From assembly GCA_014843695.1 (NCBI GenBank), contig CM026391.1:36267564-36331563 (forward strand): a stretch of DNA of 64,000 nucleotides. The letters run 5' to 3'. Below, in pieces: positions 26,599 to 36,762 of this stretch. A program made the translations under genes and the position numbers. Each line of letters opens with the position of its first letter. The stretch's first letter is position 1. Origin of the DNA: Archivesica marissinica. Taxonomy: Eukaryota > Mollusca > Bivalvia > Venerida > Vesicomyidae. The notes under the pieces are model-generated. The model saw only the letters and a program-made list of their open reading frames with translations, did no database searches and was not told the origin of the DNA.

Positions 26599-26769
26599 CT
26601 CAAACTTAAATGTTCCATTCTTGTATAAACCAGAGTTTGGACGAAGAATCACATTAAACCGTTGCAGATTTCCGGCATCCCAGTCTATATCAGATATGGT
26701 CGCCTGTCCGTCCGTCAGTTTGCCAACACGTTTCATAAGCCGGTGGAAATCTTTTGCGACCGACGCCAT
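26599..26769 (-). CDS. UBC12-like E2 conjugating enzyme, exon 1 (N-terminal part)
   Basis: Fifty-seven codons from an ATG at 26769 to a splice donor at 26598 (GTATGTTG). The peptide begins MASVAKDFHRLMKRV and ends GLYKNGTFKFE, which is helix 1 and the first beta strands of an E2 fold; UBC12 has GFYKSGKFVF at the same place. It joins exon 2 after FE without a frame change. Unlike UBE2M there is no long N-terminal extension before helix 1, the part that docks the NEDD8 E1, so use of NEDD8 is uncertain. The intron (23821-26598, about 2.8 kb) is crowded with SINEs and a MITE. The start is the first ATG, with an in-frame TAA two codons upstream. Confidence 0.85.
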
Positions 26770-27739
26770 CTTTTAACTTTGTAAAGTCTAAACGTTGTAT
26801 TATCTGAACCTTAATATGGCGAAATGTTTAGCATAGTGTTTTAACTTATTAATTGGTTAATTGTTTAGCTTCAAGTAAGTTATTCCAATGTTCATGTAAG
26901 ATATTCCTCATCTATTCTGTTGTGATATGGCTCATTTCTATGTTTAAATCATGTAATGTACGTGTAATGTATAAAAATAGCTACAAATAGTCCTACAAAT
27001 GTTTGTTTTTATACAACAGTCCGTGTGTTTACATTTGGTTGTGAAATTAATATCACTGTCGGGTTTACACTTGTTTAAGCAAGACGGAGTACTTCTCGTA
27101 TAACAGTAACTATAGGTTTTCTCTGCATAGACAATTGTGTACGCAGTCTAAATTATGTCTTAATTTATATTTAGATTTCTATATTTAGAAATATGACAAG
27201 GTTTTTTCCATTTCTAAAAATAGCTGGTCTATTTTATATATATATATTTAGGTCAGACACCGCTATTGCAATTTCCATAGGTCACCATTATAACATACAG
27301 TGCCATTATATTTCCCCCCAAAATAGTTTGGCACACAAGACAGTAGTTTTCAACAAACTGGCCTTTGAGCCACAGGAACATGTCAAATTTCAATGGGGTT
27401 GACCGATTACGGTTTTTTTAATTTCCCACTAAAGGCACCCCCCCCCCTCTGAAGGTAATTTAGTGGTGAATGTTGCACTGACACCTGCATTTATAATATG
27501 CTGTTTATTTGTCACCATATTGTCTGCAAATATTTTTAAATATTCCAAAATGCAGCTCATATATTGTATTTTAATATTTAGAAGTCATGTTCACTATTTG
27601 TGACAATACCTACTCAGCCAATCAGTTCATGTATCAATAACTCTTTCCCTACACCTTTTCAACCAATCCCAGACCACTATATCAATAACACCGTCTGACC
27701 TATATATATATATATATATAGCTTACGACAAAAAGGTTT
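26770..27739. other. Region upstream of the E2-like gene
   Basis: AT-rich unique sequence before exon 1. It would contain the promoter and 5' UTR, but I see no reliable TATA box or other site. A (TA)n run lies at about 27703-27722. Short open frames here show no recognisable similarity. Confidence 0.45.
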
Positions 27740-27933
27740 GGGACGTTAAACCGAGGTCTCGTGTCGGTGCTTTACATCGTGCACGTAAAAAAACCAGAGG
27801 AGACTCTGGAATGGGTCTATCTCTCTGTATCATTGCACTATCCTCCAACAACCTAAAATGACTAATTTCTTAAGGAGGCGTCGCTCATATGGGCAACCGG
27901 TAGCGACGATAAATAAACGTAAACACACACAGA
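27740..27933 (+). mobile_element. SINE family A copy, 5'-truncated
   Basis: Starts at gggacgttaaaccgaggtct, without the tRNA-like head, and runs through accagaggagactctggaat and ggaggcgtcgctcatatggg to cgacgataaataaacg. It is near-identical to the body of the complete copy at 57628-57915. Confidence 0.85.
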
Positions 27934-28159
27934 CACAATGGTTCTGCAACAAAACATGTTTATACTGTAACTTATTTATTGCTTAACGTACAAGTTTAAT
28001 TCATATATCAAATAAAGGTGCAATTCAATCTTAACAAAATACTGGTGCAAGTCAATCTTAACAAAATACTGAAAACAGAATGAAAATTGAATTACCGGTT
28101 TCGTCAAATTTCATGTTCAACGTCACATAGGGTACCTGCAAAATTGGTGAATTTCAATA

Positions 28160-28390
28160 GTGCAATTTTGCGCATTGCATTCAAGCAGACGACTCCTCAT
28201 TGAAAACACAAGCCGGCGGATTTTCCATTGTGGAATGAGAGCCCACTCCTGTTGCAGAATGTTGGGCAGGTCAGCACGTCTTGTCTGTCTTGTACGCTAA
28301 TTATTTTATTTACAGCACGCCCAAGCATGTCCCATAAGTGTTCAATTCATGCCAAATCTGGTGATAGCTGCGGTAGTTTGCACTGTTTGA
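28160..28390 (-). pseudogene. Decayed Tc1/mariner transposase C-terminal fragment
   Basis: On the minus strand one frame reads LPQLSPDLA*IEHLWDMLG (about 28385-28325), corresponding to the SPDLNPIEHLWD block that carries the last acidic catalytic residue of Tc1-type transposases. After a frame change, ADLPNILQQEWALIPQ and IRRLVFSMRSRLLE follow (about 28285-28175), which is the family C-terminus. At least one stop and one frameshift are present, and the N-terminal two thirds are absent. I found no inverted ends, so this is an old fragment. Confidence 0.8.
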
Positions 28391-28517
28391 CAGTTATTGT
28401 TTGAGGAGGACAATAAACTAATCCGTCTACCCTTTTCTAGCGCTTTAATAAACATTATGTGAGATTAACGGTATTGGTATTGAAGTCTTCTTCTTTTCTT
28501 CTTCTTCTTCTTCTTCT

Positions 28518-29996
28518 TCTTATAATCCTAGCAGTGGTATTTCATGGGGATTTATATAATCCTAGCAGTGATATTTCATGGGGGATTTAGATAGTCCTAG
28601 CAGTGATATTTCATGGGGATTTAGATAGTCCTAGCAGTGATATTTCATGGGGGATTTATATAATCCTAGCAGTGATATTTCATGGGGATTTATATAATCC
28701 TAGCAGTGATATTTCATAGGGGATTAATATAATCCTAGCAGTGATATTTCATGGGGGATTTAGATAGTCCTAGCAGTGATATTTCATGGGGATTTAGATA
28801 GTCCTAGCAGTGATATTTCATGGGGGATTTATATAATCCTAGCAGTGATATTTCATGGGGATTTATATAATCCTAGCAGTGATATTTCATAGGGGATTAA
28901 TATAATCCTAGCAGTGATATTTCATGGGGGATTTAGATAGTCCTAGCAGTGATATTTCATGGGGATTTAGATAGTCCTAGCAGTGATATTTCATGGGGGA
29001 TTTATATAATCCTAGCAGTGATATTTCATGGGGATTTATATAATCCTAGCAGTGATATTTCATGGGGGATTTATATAGTCCTAGCAGTGATATTTCATAG
29101 GGGATTTATATAATCCTAGCAGTGATATTTCATAGGGGATTTATATAGTCCTAGCAGTGATATTTCATAGGGGATTTATATAATCCTAGCAGTGATATTT
29201 CATAGGGGATTTATATAATCCTAGCAGTGATATTTCATGGGGGATTTATATAATCCTAGCAGTGATATTTCATGGGGATTTATATAATCCTAGCAGTGAT
29301 ATTTCATGGGGGATTTATATAGTCCTAGCAGTGATATTTCATAGGGGATTTATATAATCCTAGCAGTGATATTTCATAGGGGATTTATATAGTCCTAGCA
29401 GTGATATTTCATAGGGGATTTATATAATCCTAGCAGTGATATTTCATGGGGGATTTAGATAGTCCTAGCAGTGATATTTCATGGGGGATTTAGATAGTCC
29501 TAGCAGTGATATTTCATGGGGGATTTAGATAGTCCTAGCAGTGATATTTCATGGGGGATTTATATAATCCTAGCAGTGACATTTCATAGGGGATTTATAT
29601 AATCCTAGCAGTGATATTTCATGGGGGATTTATATAATCCTAGCAGTGATATTTCATTGGGGATTTATATAATCCTAGCAGTGATATTTCATAGGGGATT
29701 TATATAGTCCTAGCAGTGATATTTCATGGGGGATTTAGATAGTCCTAGCAGTGATATTTCATGGGGGGTTTATATAGTCCTAGCAGTGATATTTCATGGG
29801 GGATTTAGATAGTCCTAGCAGTGATATTTCATGGGGGATTTAGATAGTCCTAGCAGTGATATTTCATGGGAGATTTATATAGTCCTAGCAGTGATATTTC
29901 ATGGGGGATTTAGATAGTCCTAGCAGTGATATTTCATGGGAGATTTAGATAGTCCTAGCAGTGATATTTCATGGGAGATTTATATAATTCTAGCAG
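28518..29996. repeat. 34/35-bp tandem array with higher-order units
   Basis: About 42 copies of a 34-35-bp unit containing cctagcagtgatatttcatg followed by a G-run and gatttatataat or gatttagatagt. The length alternates with the number of Gs (four or five). Between 28585 and about 29040 the variants recur in a fixed order of five units (about 172 bp). The array is preceded by a (CTT)n run at 28489-28520. The flanks 27934-28159 and 29997-30201 hold nothing recognised. Confidence 0.95.
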
Positions 29997-30201
29997 GGCA
30001 CCTATTAATTGTTATTTATACACAAGTACTTGTTGAATATATTTATTTGACAGTAACATACATACAGGTATTACTGATTCATTCATCAGACGTCTTAACA
30101 CCTTTGCGCACAAAACAACACAGTATTTGCAGTGGGCAATGACGTGCGATATACAGACGCTACTAGATTATTCATGTACTTGTAAATATACATATAACAT
30201 A

Positions 30202-30998
30202 CACTAGTCAAAACTCCTAACTACACCGATACCATTTTGCGGATAAGTTGATAAATCTGTTACAGATGGGTACGAAAGAAAACAATACAAGTACAAACAA
30301 ATCCTGTAATTTCATTTGAATCGGTAGAATAATTCATGAGCTACAACAATCTGAATAGCACAACCCGTAAAATGAAAGTCGCACAAAAGCACAAATAATC
30401 CGAAAACAATTAATAGCCGTATGTCCTCCGTTAGCTCTGATAACTGCCAAGCACCTGCTTCTCATGGACATGATGTGGTTGTGGATCAGGTTTTGTGGAG
30501 TGTGCGTATCCACCGTATCCTACATGCAAACGAGTCTGTACCTTACTCACTGGTTTGAGTACAATTTTATTACATGTAACTTGCAAATGTGAGAGTCCAC
30601 CCTGAACCAGGCATACGGCTATGCCTCTTTCTTGGAGACTCAGTCTCGCCATTTTTGGAATCGTTCCTTTTTTCTGTCACAATGTGCGTTTCTGACGTTA
30701 CCAAGAGGCTTGCAAATATTCTTGGTATGCACTTTGCACGTGCAACTCGCTTCACATACCTTGTTGAAATGCATGTGTGTCATTCAAAATATTGACAAGC
30801 GTAATTATAGAAAAGCGAAAAATGTGACTTTGGTTTTGAGGGTAGACTTACCTAAAACAGCATTACTCGTAAACTAAAACAGGTAAATAGTTAAACACAT
30901 GTTATTTTAGTTACGTGCAAAATTGTGTCGCCATATTTTCAGGATTTATCAAATTATTCGCAAAATGGTATCGGTGTAGTTAGGAGTTTTGATGAGTG
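30202..30998 (-). mobile_element. Internally deleted Tc1-like transposon, 797 bp
   Basis: Inverted ends of about 40 bp (left tcaaaactcctaactacacc; the right end is its reverse complement), flanked by TA at 30200-30201 and 30999-31000. On the minus strand it keeps the start of a transposase (MARLSLQERGIAVCLVQGGL, from 30652) and, in another frame at about 30480-30412, the end (SMRSRCLAVIRANGGHT). The catalytic core is missing. The remaining parts match the N-terminal helix-turn-helix and C-terminal tail of Tc1 family proteins. It is non-autonomous and a deletion derivative of a full-length element. Confidence 0.87.
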
Positions 30999-31000
30999 TA

Positions 31001-31801
31001 CTTTCTAAAATGCATTGTATATACCGTATCTTAGTACATGTAAATGCTAACTACGATAGATGCGACATGTGATGTACCATGCCAGGACAAACAAAAGGGG
31101 GGAAACTTCACCCACTATAGTTAATGTAAAATACTCTGTAAAACTGCACCTGGTCCATCACATTCCACCCATCTTGCATCCATATACTAATATTCGATAA
31201 ATACATTACTTTTACGTCGCTCAACATCGTTGAGAGCTTATGTTGCTTGCATTGAATAAATGTTAATATTACTTTTCTATATATCTTTGTGCATATGAGA
31301 ATTGTAATAACGAAATTTAAATAAACGTCTGCGTTGATCGCCGTCAGAACTAGAACTGATTTTACTAAATGATTTCCTCGTGGCGTGTTAGCGCAACAAC
31401 CCTGATTGACCACTCAGTCATGTGATCACATACGTACACATACATGACTGAACCACACATTAACTAATGTAGTGCTTACACTACTTTAATACATATGTTC
31501 TGCGCTATACTACGTAACGCTCAGAACATCAAATTATTCACAGTTAATGTATCACTACTATACTAATATTATGCAAAATAAGCAAGCATATATAATTAAC
31601 AGTTTTGAATTATAACAATATAAGTAAAGTGTATCATAGTGTCACCCATATTGACAGGGCCAGCCAATACTGACTTATGAGACACCTTTTTATGAGCATC
31701 AGTACTTCTCGAATCCTATCATTGAAGGCAAGGCACCAGTGTGATAGGCAATCGTTAAACAGTATTTAATTAGCTTGCGGCTCTCTAACTGGGCATACCA
31801 G
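31001..31801. other. Unique AT-rich spacer
   Basis: No gene, RNA or transposon recognised. A 101-codon minus-strand frame (31108-31413) has no recognisable domain and I do not call it. Confidence 0.5.
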
Positions 31802-31818
31802 AACTAATCTCTGACAAT

Positions 31819-32058
31819 ATTGAATATGTGGAAGTCGTGATAGCGCAGTGGATGTGCGTTCGCTTCATGTGCGAAAGGTCCGGAGTTCGAGCCCCGCTGG
31901 AGCCGTTACGATTGTACCATTAGGCAAGGTATTTAAATTCCACACTGCCTCTTCTCTCTCCCTCGTGGCGATGGATTCCATCAGGAATGAAGTCTCGAGA
32001 GTGATTAATATAAATTGAAAGAATTTGTTTCGCAATCGAGCTAAAATAAATTTATATA
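31819..32058 (+). mobile_element. SINE family B, full-length copy with target duplication
   Basis: The best family B copy. The head starts near gaagtcgtgatagcgcagtgg (A box tagcgcagtgg), with an anticodon-like arm ttcgc-ttcatgt-gcgaa (CAT) and a B box gagttcgagcc. The body has the cctcttctctctccctcgtg block and the 3' tail is tttcgcaatcgagctaaaat. It is flanked by aactaatctctgacaat (31802-31818) and aactaatccctgacaat (32059-32075), a 17-bp duplication with one mismatch. Pol III transcription from the internal boxes is expected for the family. Confidence 0.88.
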
Positions 32059-32239
32059 AACTAATCCCTGACAATGTATGAACCATCGACCCCCCGTTCT
32101 GTAGGAGGACGCTTTACCACTATATTAATGAAACGCTATAAACACGGTAGATACGGTACGGTAGATCTGATGCATCGCAGCCTTATACAATCTCGCAGGC
32201 TCAAACCCAGGTTTTGTAAGTTATGACATTTATGCATAT

Positions 32240-32573
32240 TATTGAAATACGGCAATTTAAACATAGTTATGTCGTATAGAAATACGGCAATTTAAACATA
32301 CTTATATCGTGTAGAAATACGGCAATTTAAACATACTTATATCGTGTAGAAATACGGCAATTTAAACATACTTATATCGTGTAGAAATACGGCAATTTAA
32401 ACATACTTATATCGTTTAGAAATACGGCAATTTAAACATACTTATATCGTGTAGAAATACGGCAATTTAAACATACTTATATCGTGTAGAAATACGGCAA
32501 TTTAAACATACTTATATCGTGTAGAAATACGGCAATTTAAACATACTTATATCGTGTAGAAATACGGCAATTT
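32240..32573. repeat. 35-bp tandem array
   Basis: About nine and a half copies of a 35-bp unit, gaaatacggcaatttaaaca followed by tacttatatcgtgta, nearly identical after the first copy. Confidence 0.95.
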
Positions 32574-32971
32574 GGATAATATCAGGCACCACATATTTGT
32601 CTTTGTAAATGGAACATACCGTACATGTCATACAATGGCAGTGTATCTTTTATAGTGATCATTTATTTTAAACATGTTTGTAATATTGTATTATAGATTG
32701 ATGAGATGAAAATAAAGATATACTACATATACTACTACTACACATGGGGTTTTGTTTTTGATAATATTTTATTGCTGTATATACATGTATGTTACAATTA
32801 CAAACAAATTACAAATACATAATTAGCAAATGGGTTGGGCCACAAGTTCTAACAACATTAGTGATTGGCCCTCCCCCAGCACATGGGTTGAGGTTGATAT
32901 TTTCATCAATAAGTATAAATATTGTAGCATGCTAAGCATATCGTCCACGTGATAATGCGAGGATTAGTGTG
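32574..32971. other. Possible retroposon 3' tails
   Basis: At 32690-32735 the phrase gatgagatgaaaataaagat with tactac repeats looks like a LINE-type 3' end; a similar phrase is at 55585-55610. At 32757-32890, read on the minus strand, there is a candidate second tail with caataaaatatt. No coding sequence is retained, so both are tentative. Confidence 0.35.
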
Positions 32972-32981
32972 CTTTCCTGTC

Positions 32982-33268
32982 CGTGTGTGTGTTTTACGTT
33001 TATTTATCGTCGCTACCGGTTGCTCATATGAGCGACGCCTCCCGAAGAGATTAGTCATTTTAGATTTTGGAGGATAGTGCAATGATACAGACAGAGACCC
33101 ATTCCAGAGTCTCCGATGGTTCTTTTACGTGCACGGTGTAAAGCACTGGCACGAGACCTCGGTTTAACGTCCCATCTGAAAGACTGTTAATTTTATTATG
33201 GTCAGACGGGGGATCGAACCCTGGATTACCAGTCCACCGAGTTAACCACTGGACTACAGATCCGTCTG
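32982..33268 (-). mobile_element. SINE family A copy, minus orientation, later interrupted
   Basis: On plus it reads tttacgtttatttatcgtcg (3' end) through gagcgacgcctcccgaagag and ccatctgaaagactgttaat to the head ending in acagatccgtctg. An outer duplication, ctttcctgtc, is at 32972-32981 and 33422-33431, so the original insertion spans to 33421. A 139-bp segment (33269-33407) interrupts the very start of the head. Confidence 0.83.
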
Positions 33269-33407
33269 CTGACTTGAAGCGAGCGAACGTATACTAGTAT
33301 ATCGGCTACTTGAGTAATGCCAGTTGCGTAACCAATATAATTGTAGACGCCGTGATTGCGCCGTGATAGCACGTTCGCTTCAGGTGTGAGAGGCCGGGAG
33401 TTCGCAC
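33269..33407 (+). mobile_element. Secondary insertion inside the SINE, including a family B head
   Basis: Bounded by two copies of acagatccgtctg (33256-33268 and 33408-33420), a 13-bp direct repeat that belongs to the host SINE. The right half (about 33347-33405) is a family B SINE head: ccgtgatagcacgttcgctt, caggtgtgag and a broken B box. The left half is unrecognised. Confidence 0.65.
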
Positions 33408-33431
33408 ACAGATCCGTCTGTCTTTCCTGTC

Positions 33432-34591
33432 ATATAACTTCATAGACCCATGGACGTGGCACCATGGCTACTCTTCAACAGATACATGTATACTAGCAAT
33501 ACACGCACATTAAATTTTATGTAAATGTGTACCATTTAGAGTTGCGACCCATAGCAACATGAGCACCACTGCTGTCAGCCCTGGTCGTGAGGGTCTAATG
33601 AAGGCACAGTGCAGTGAACAGTCGAGATACGATAACGGTGCTTTTCTCAAGCATTCAGACTGGGGATGGGCATTGGTGTTTCTTGGGTGATAGAGTACGC
33701 TCAGACCTCCAATTCCAAAGATGTTAATCACACATAATTAAAATTAGATACTCGGTAATTCCATCTAACTCGTTTTTGTTGCCACAACTGTCTTGGGGGA
33801 TAGCTCGAAACCACTTTCAAAAACTGCTGATTGCATAGTCTAGCTGTGTTAAACGTGGAATGTGTGCCTTACAGCTGAACACTATCTGGCATAAAGGTCA
33901 GACTTTAGGCGGACACACCTTAACATTAGCTATTTTGTAGGATGTTAAATTTTGAGCAGAATAATTCCGTTTTTCTACATGTAATATTAACTGTTATGTG
34001 GTTCGTTATTTCCAAGATCTTCTCACCTGTTTGATGCCTTCACCTGTTCATCTTAACCATTTACATGCCGAATAAATTGGACGGAATGTGCGAACTGCTG
34101 CATCTGATCTGGATATATGTTGTTTGCTATTCGGACAAGTGTTTTAGCTCCACTATTCGAATGGCAAAGAGCATAGTGTCTTACCAGACGACACGCTATA
34201 ATGTAATCTGATCTTGCTCTATGCTGTTTGCAATAGCGACTTTAGTTGTGATTGGCAGGTTAAGGGTTAAATAAAATTTAAGAGATACGGTAGCCGCGCC
34301 TTAAAGTGGCACAATTCAATATAGTTTAATTGGCATACACATACAATATGTATTTCACGAATGTAGTAGCACTATGCCACGTCAGCACATTGTCGCAACT
34401 CGGTACAGTGTTATTTCTTATTTCCAGATCTGTATTATCACGTATTAGGAGGAAAGTACGATGTTGAGCTTAGTCTATAATATCGCTATAGGATCGATAC
34501 TACGACAGCACGATATCACGAGAGTAAGATACTTAGATAACGATAGTACGACAGCACGATAATGATAGTACGATACCACGATAACGATAAA
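33432..34591. other. Unique spacer before the 22-bp array
   Basis: No gene or element recognised. A 73-codon minus frame at 33510-33731 has no domain. At 34500-34590 loosely repeated cgatagtacgacagcacgat phrases look like degenerate relatives of the array that follows. Confidence 0.5.
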
Positions 34592-35461
34592 TCGATACAA
34601 CGATAACCCGATAATGATGCAACGATAACCCGATAATGATGCAACGATAACCCGATAATGATGCAACGATAACCCGATAATGATGCAACGATAACCCGAT
34701 AATGATGCAACGATAACCCGATAATGATGCAACGATAACCCGATAATGATGCAACGATAACCCGATAATGATGCAACGATAACCCGATAATGATGCAACG
34801 ATAACCCGATAATGATGCAACGATAACCCGATAATGATGCAACGATAACCCGATAATGATGCAACGATAACCCGATAATGATGCAACGATAACCCGATAA
34901 TGATGCAACGATAACCCGATAATGATGCAACGATAACCCGATAATGATGCAACGATAACCCGATAATGATGCAACGATAACCCGATAATGATGCAACGAT
35001 AACCCGATAATGATGCAACGATAACCCGATAATGATGCAACGATAACCCGATAATGATGCAACGATAACCCGATAATGATGCAACGATAACCCGATAATG
35101 ATGCAACGATAACCCGATAATGATGCAACGATAACCCGATAATGATGCAACGATAACCCGATAATGATGCAACGATAACCCGATAATGATGCAACGATAA
35201 CCCGATAATGATGCAACGATAACCCGATAATGATGCAACGATAACCCGATAATGATGCAACGATAACCCGATAATGATGCAACGATAACCCGATAATGAT
35301 GCAACGATAACCCGATAATGATGCAACGATAACCCGATAATGATGCAACGATAACCCGATAATGATGCAACGATAACCCGATAATGATGCAACGATAACC
35401 CGATAATGATGCAACGATAACCCGATAATGATGCAACGATAACCCGATAATGATGCAACGA
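34592..35461. repeat. 22-bp tandem array, about 39 near-perfect copies
   Basis: Unit gataacccgataatgatgca plus ac, repeated about 39 times with no difference that I can see. All three minus-strand frames are open and encode the same 22-residue peptide, because three units make 66 bp. These are artefacts of the repeat. The uniformity points to recent expansion. Confidence 0.97.
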
Positions 35462-35501
35462 TATACTATAAATGATTAATTATAACAATAGGTTAACTGA
35501 T

Positions 35502-35600
35502 CAGACGGATCTGTAGTTCAGTATCACGCTGTACTGGTAATCCAGGGATCGCAGGTTCGATCCCCCATCTGACCCTAATAACATTAACAGTCTTTCAGAT
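35502..35600 (+). mobile_element. SINE family A head fragment
   Basis: Only the tRNA-like part and a short extension (aacagtctttcagat) are present. The A-box region is tctgtagttcagta, the anticodon-like loop ctggtaa (GGT, Thr-like) and the B box ggttcgatccc. The body after ctttcagat is missing. Confidence 0.8.
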
Positions 35601-36068
35601 TCAATTATACTTATTGATTCAATATGTTTTGTGTTCGAATGTATTCTGAAGAATTTGTAGTAGCAATGCATTTATACGTGAAATGCATTTTTTGGCTTTT
35701 TGCGATGTATTGTCGCTTTAACACGACAAATACTATAACATTATGTTCAAATCGGCACTTTTTTGTCCAGTATATATATACTACCGTCTTTAAATCGTGC
35801 TTCAGTAGCATACACTGGGTGACAAGGTGACATCTACACGAACTATGTGTGTAGTATTATAATCAGGTATAACACTCAAATATTTATTTCCTCACTAGAC
35901 GCACTATTCACTTACAAAACGCCACAGTGACTTTGTGAACATGCAAAAGAACTCTAAAGGCAGTATATGAGTATTAATACATGTATTATCTCCCCTACAT
36001 CATAACCATACACTTGTTTTATTTCAAGTAGCCAGCATACGTGTTGCATTTCATTTTCATTTTTAGTG
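35601..36068. other. Spacer with a possible MITE remnant
   Basis: The segment 35650-35725 (gtagtagcaatgc...cgatgtattgtcgctttaa) resembles the right end of the MITE at 21369-21981. Otherwise the stretch is AT-rich without recognised features. Confidence 0.4.
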
Positions 36069-36345
36069 ACAGACAGATCTGTAGTCCAGTGGTAACACGC
36101 TGGACTGGTAATCCAGGATCGTAGGTTCGATCCCCCGTTTGACCCTACTAAAATTAACAGTCTTTCAGATGGGACGTTAAACCGAGGTCTCGTGTCGGTG
36201 CTTTACACCGTGCACGTAAAAGAACAAGAGGAGACTCTGTATCATGCACTATCCTCCACAAATCTAAAATTACTAATCTCTTCAGGAGGCGTAGCTCATA
36301 TGGGCAACCGGTAGCGACGATAAATAAACGCACGTACGCACGCAC
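36069..36345 (+). mobile_element. SINE family A, full-length copy
   Basis: tRNA-like head (gatctgtagtccagtgg; anticodon-like loop ctggtaa; B box ggttcgatccc), middle block gggacgttaaaccgaggtct, and tail ggaggcgtagctcatatggg ending taaataaacg. A short internal deletion removes the aatgggtctc segment. Candidate target duplication ttttagtg at 36061-36068 and 36346-36353. Confidence 0.85.
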
Positions 36346-36439
36346 TTTTAGTGTATGTATTAAAGTCATAGTCCTGTTCAAATCCACTCACAATTTCTTA
36401 AAATGTTGTCAGATAATTATATTTGTTAGCTTACAAAAA

Positions 36440-36490
36440 ATTATCTTAGCTCGAGTGTGCGAAACAAGTTCATACAACTTATTGTAATCG
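36440..36490 (-). mobile_element. Possible SINE family B tail remnant
   Basis: On plus, tagctcgagtgtgcgaaacaa resembles the reverse of the family B 3' end (gctcgattgcgaaacaag). The following 36491-36580 differs from the family body, so this is either a diverged relative or a fragment. Confidence 0.4.
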
Positions 36491-36762
36491 CTATCGGTGG
36501 TTGTACCCTCCCTCTAGTAATATATGGAAAGCCGCCATATGACCTAGGCTGTTTGTGCGACGTTAATCCCCTAACAACAAACAAATTACTAAAGACATTC
36601 GACATTTGTAATAAATTTTTAATATACTTGAACATTGTTGACAAATAAATAATCTTATTTTACTATTGTATAGACTGTTTCCTCCGATCGTAAATGCATT
36701 ATCCGTAACCTACTATAAAAGCAACGGAAGTAATGTGCATGCATCAATCTTAGAATATGTTA

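Noticed and set aside
30589..30877. Plus-strand frames of 68 and 81 codons
   Set aside because: They are antisense to the transposase remnant of the deleted Tc1-like element.
34475..35458. Three overlapping frames of about 300 codons over the 22-bp array
   Set aside because: The same peptide is read in each frame, as expected from 22 bp times 3.
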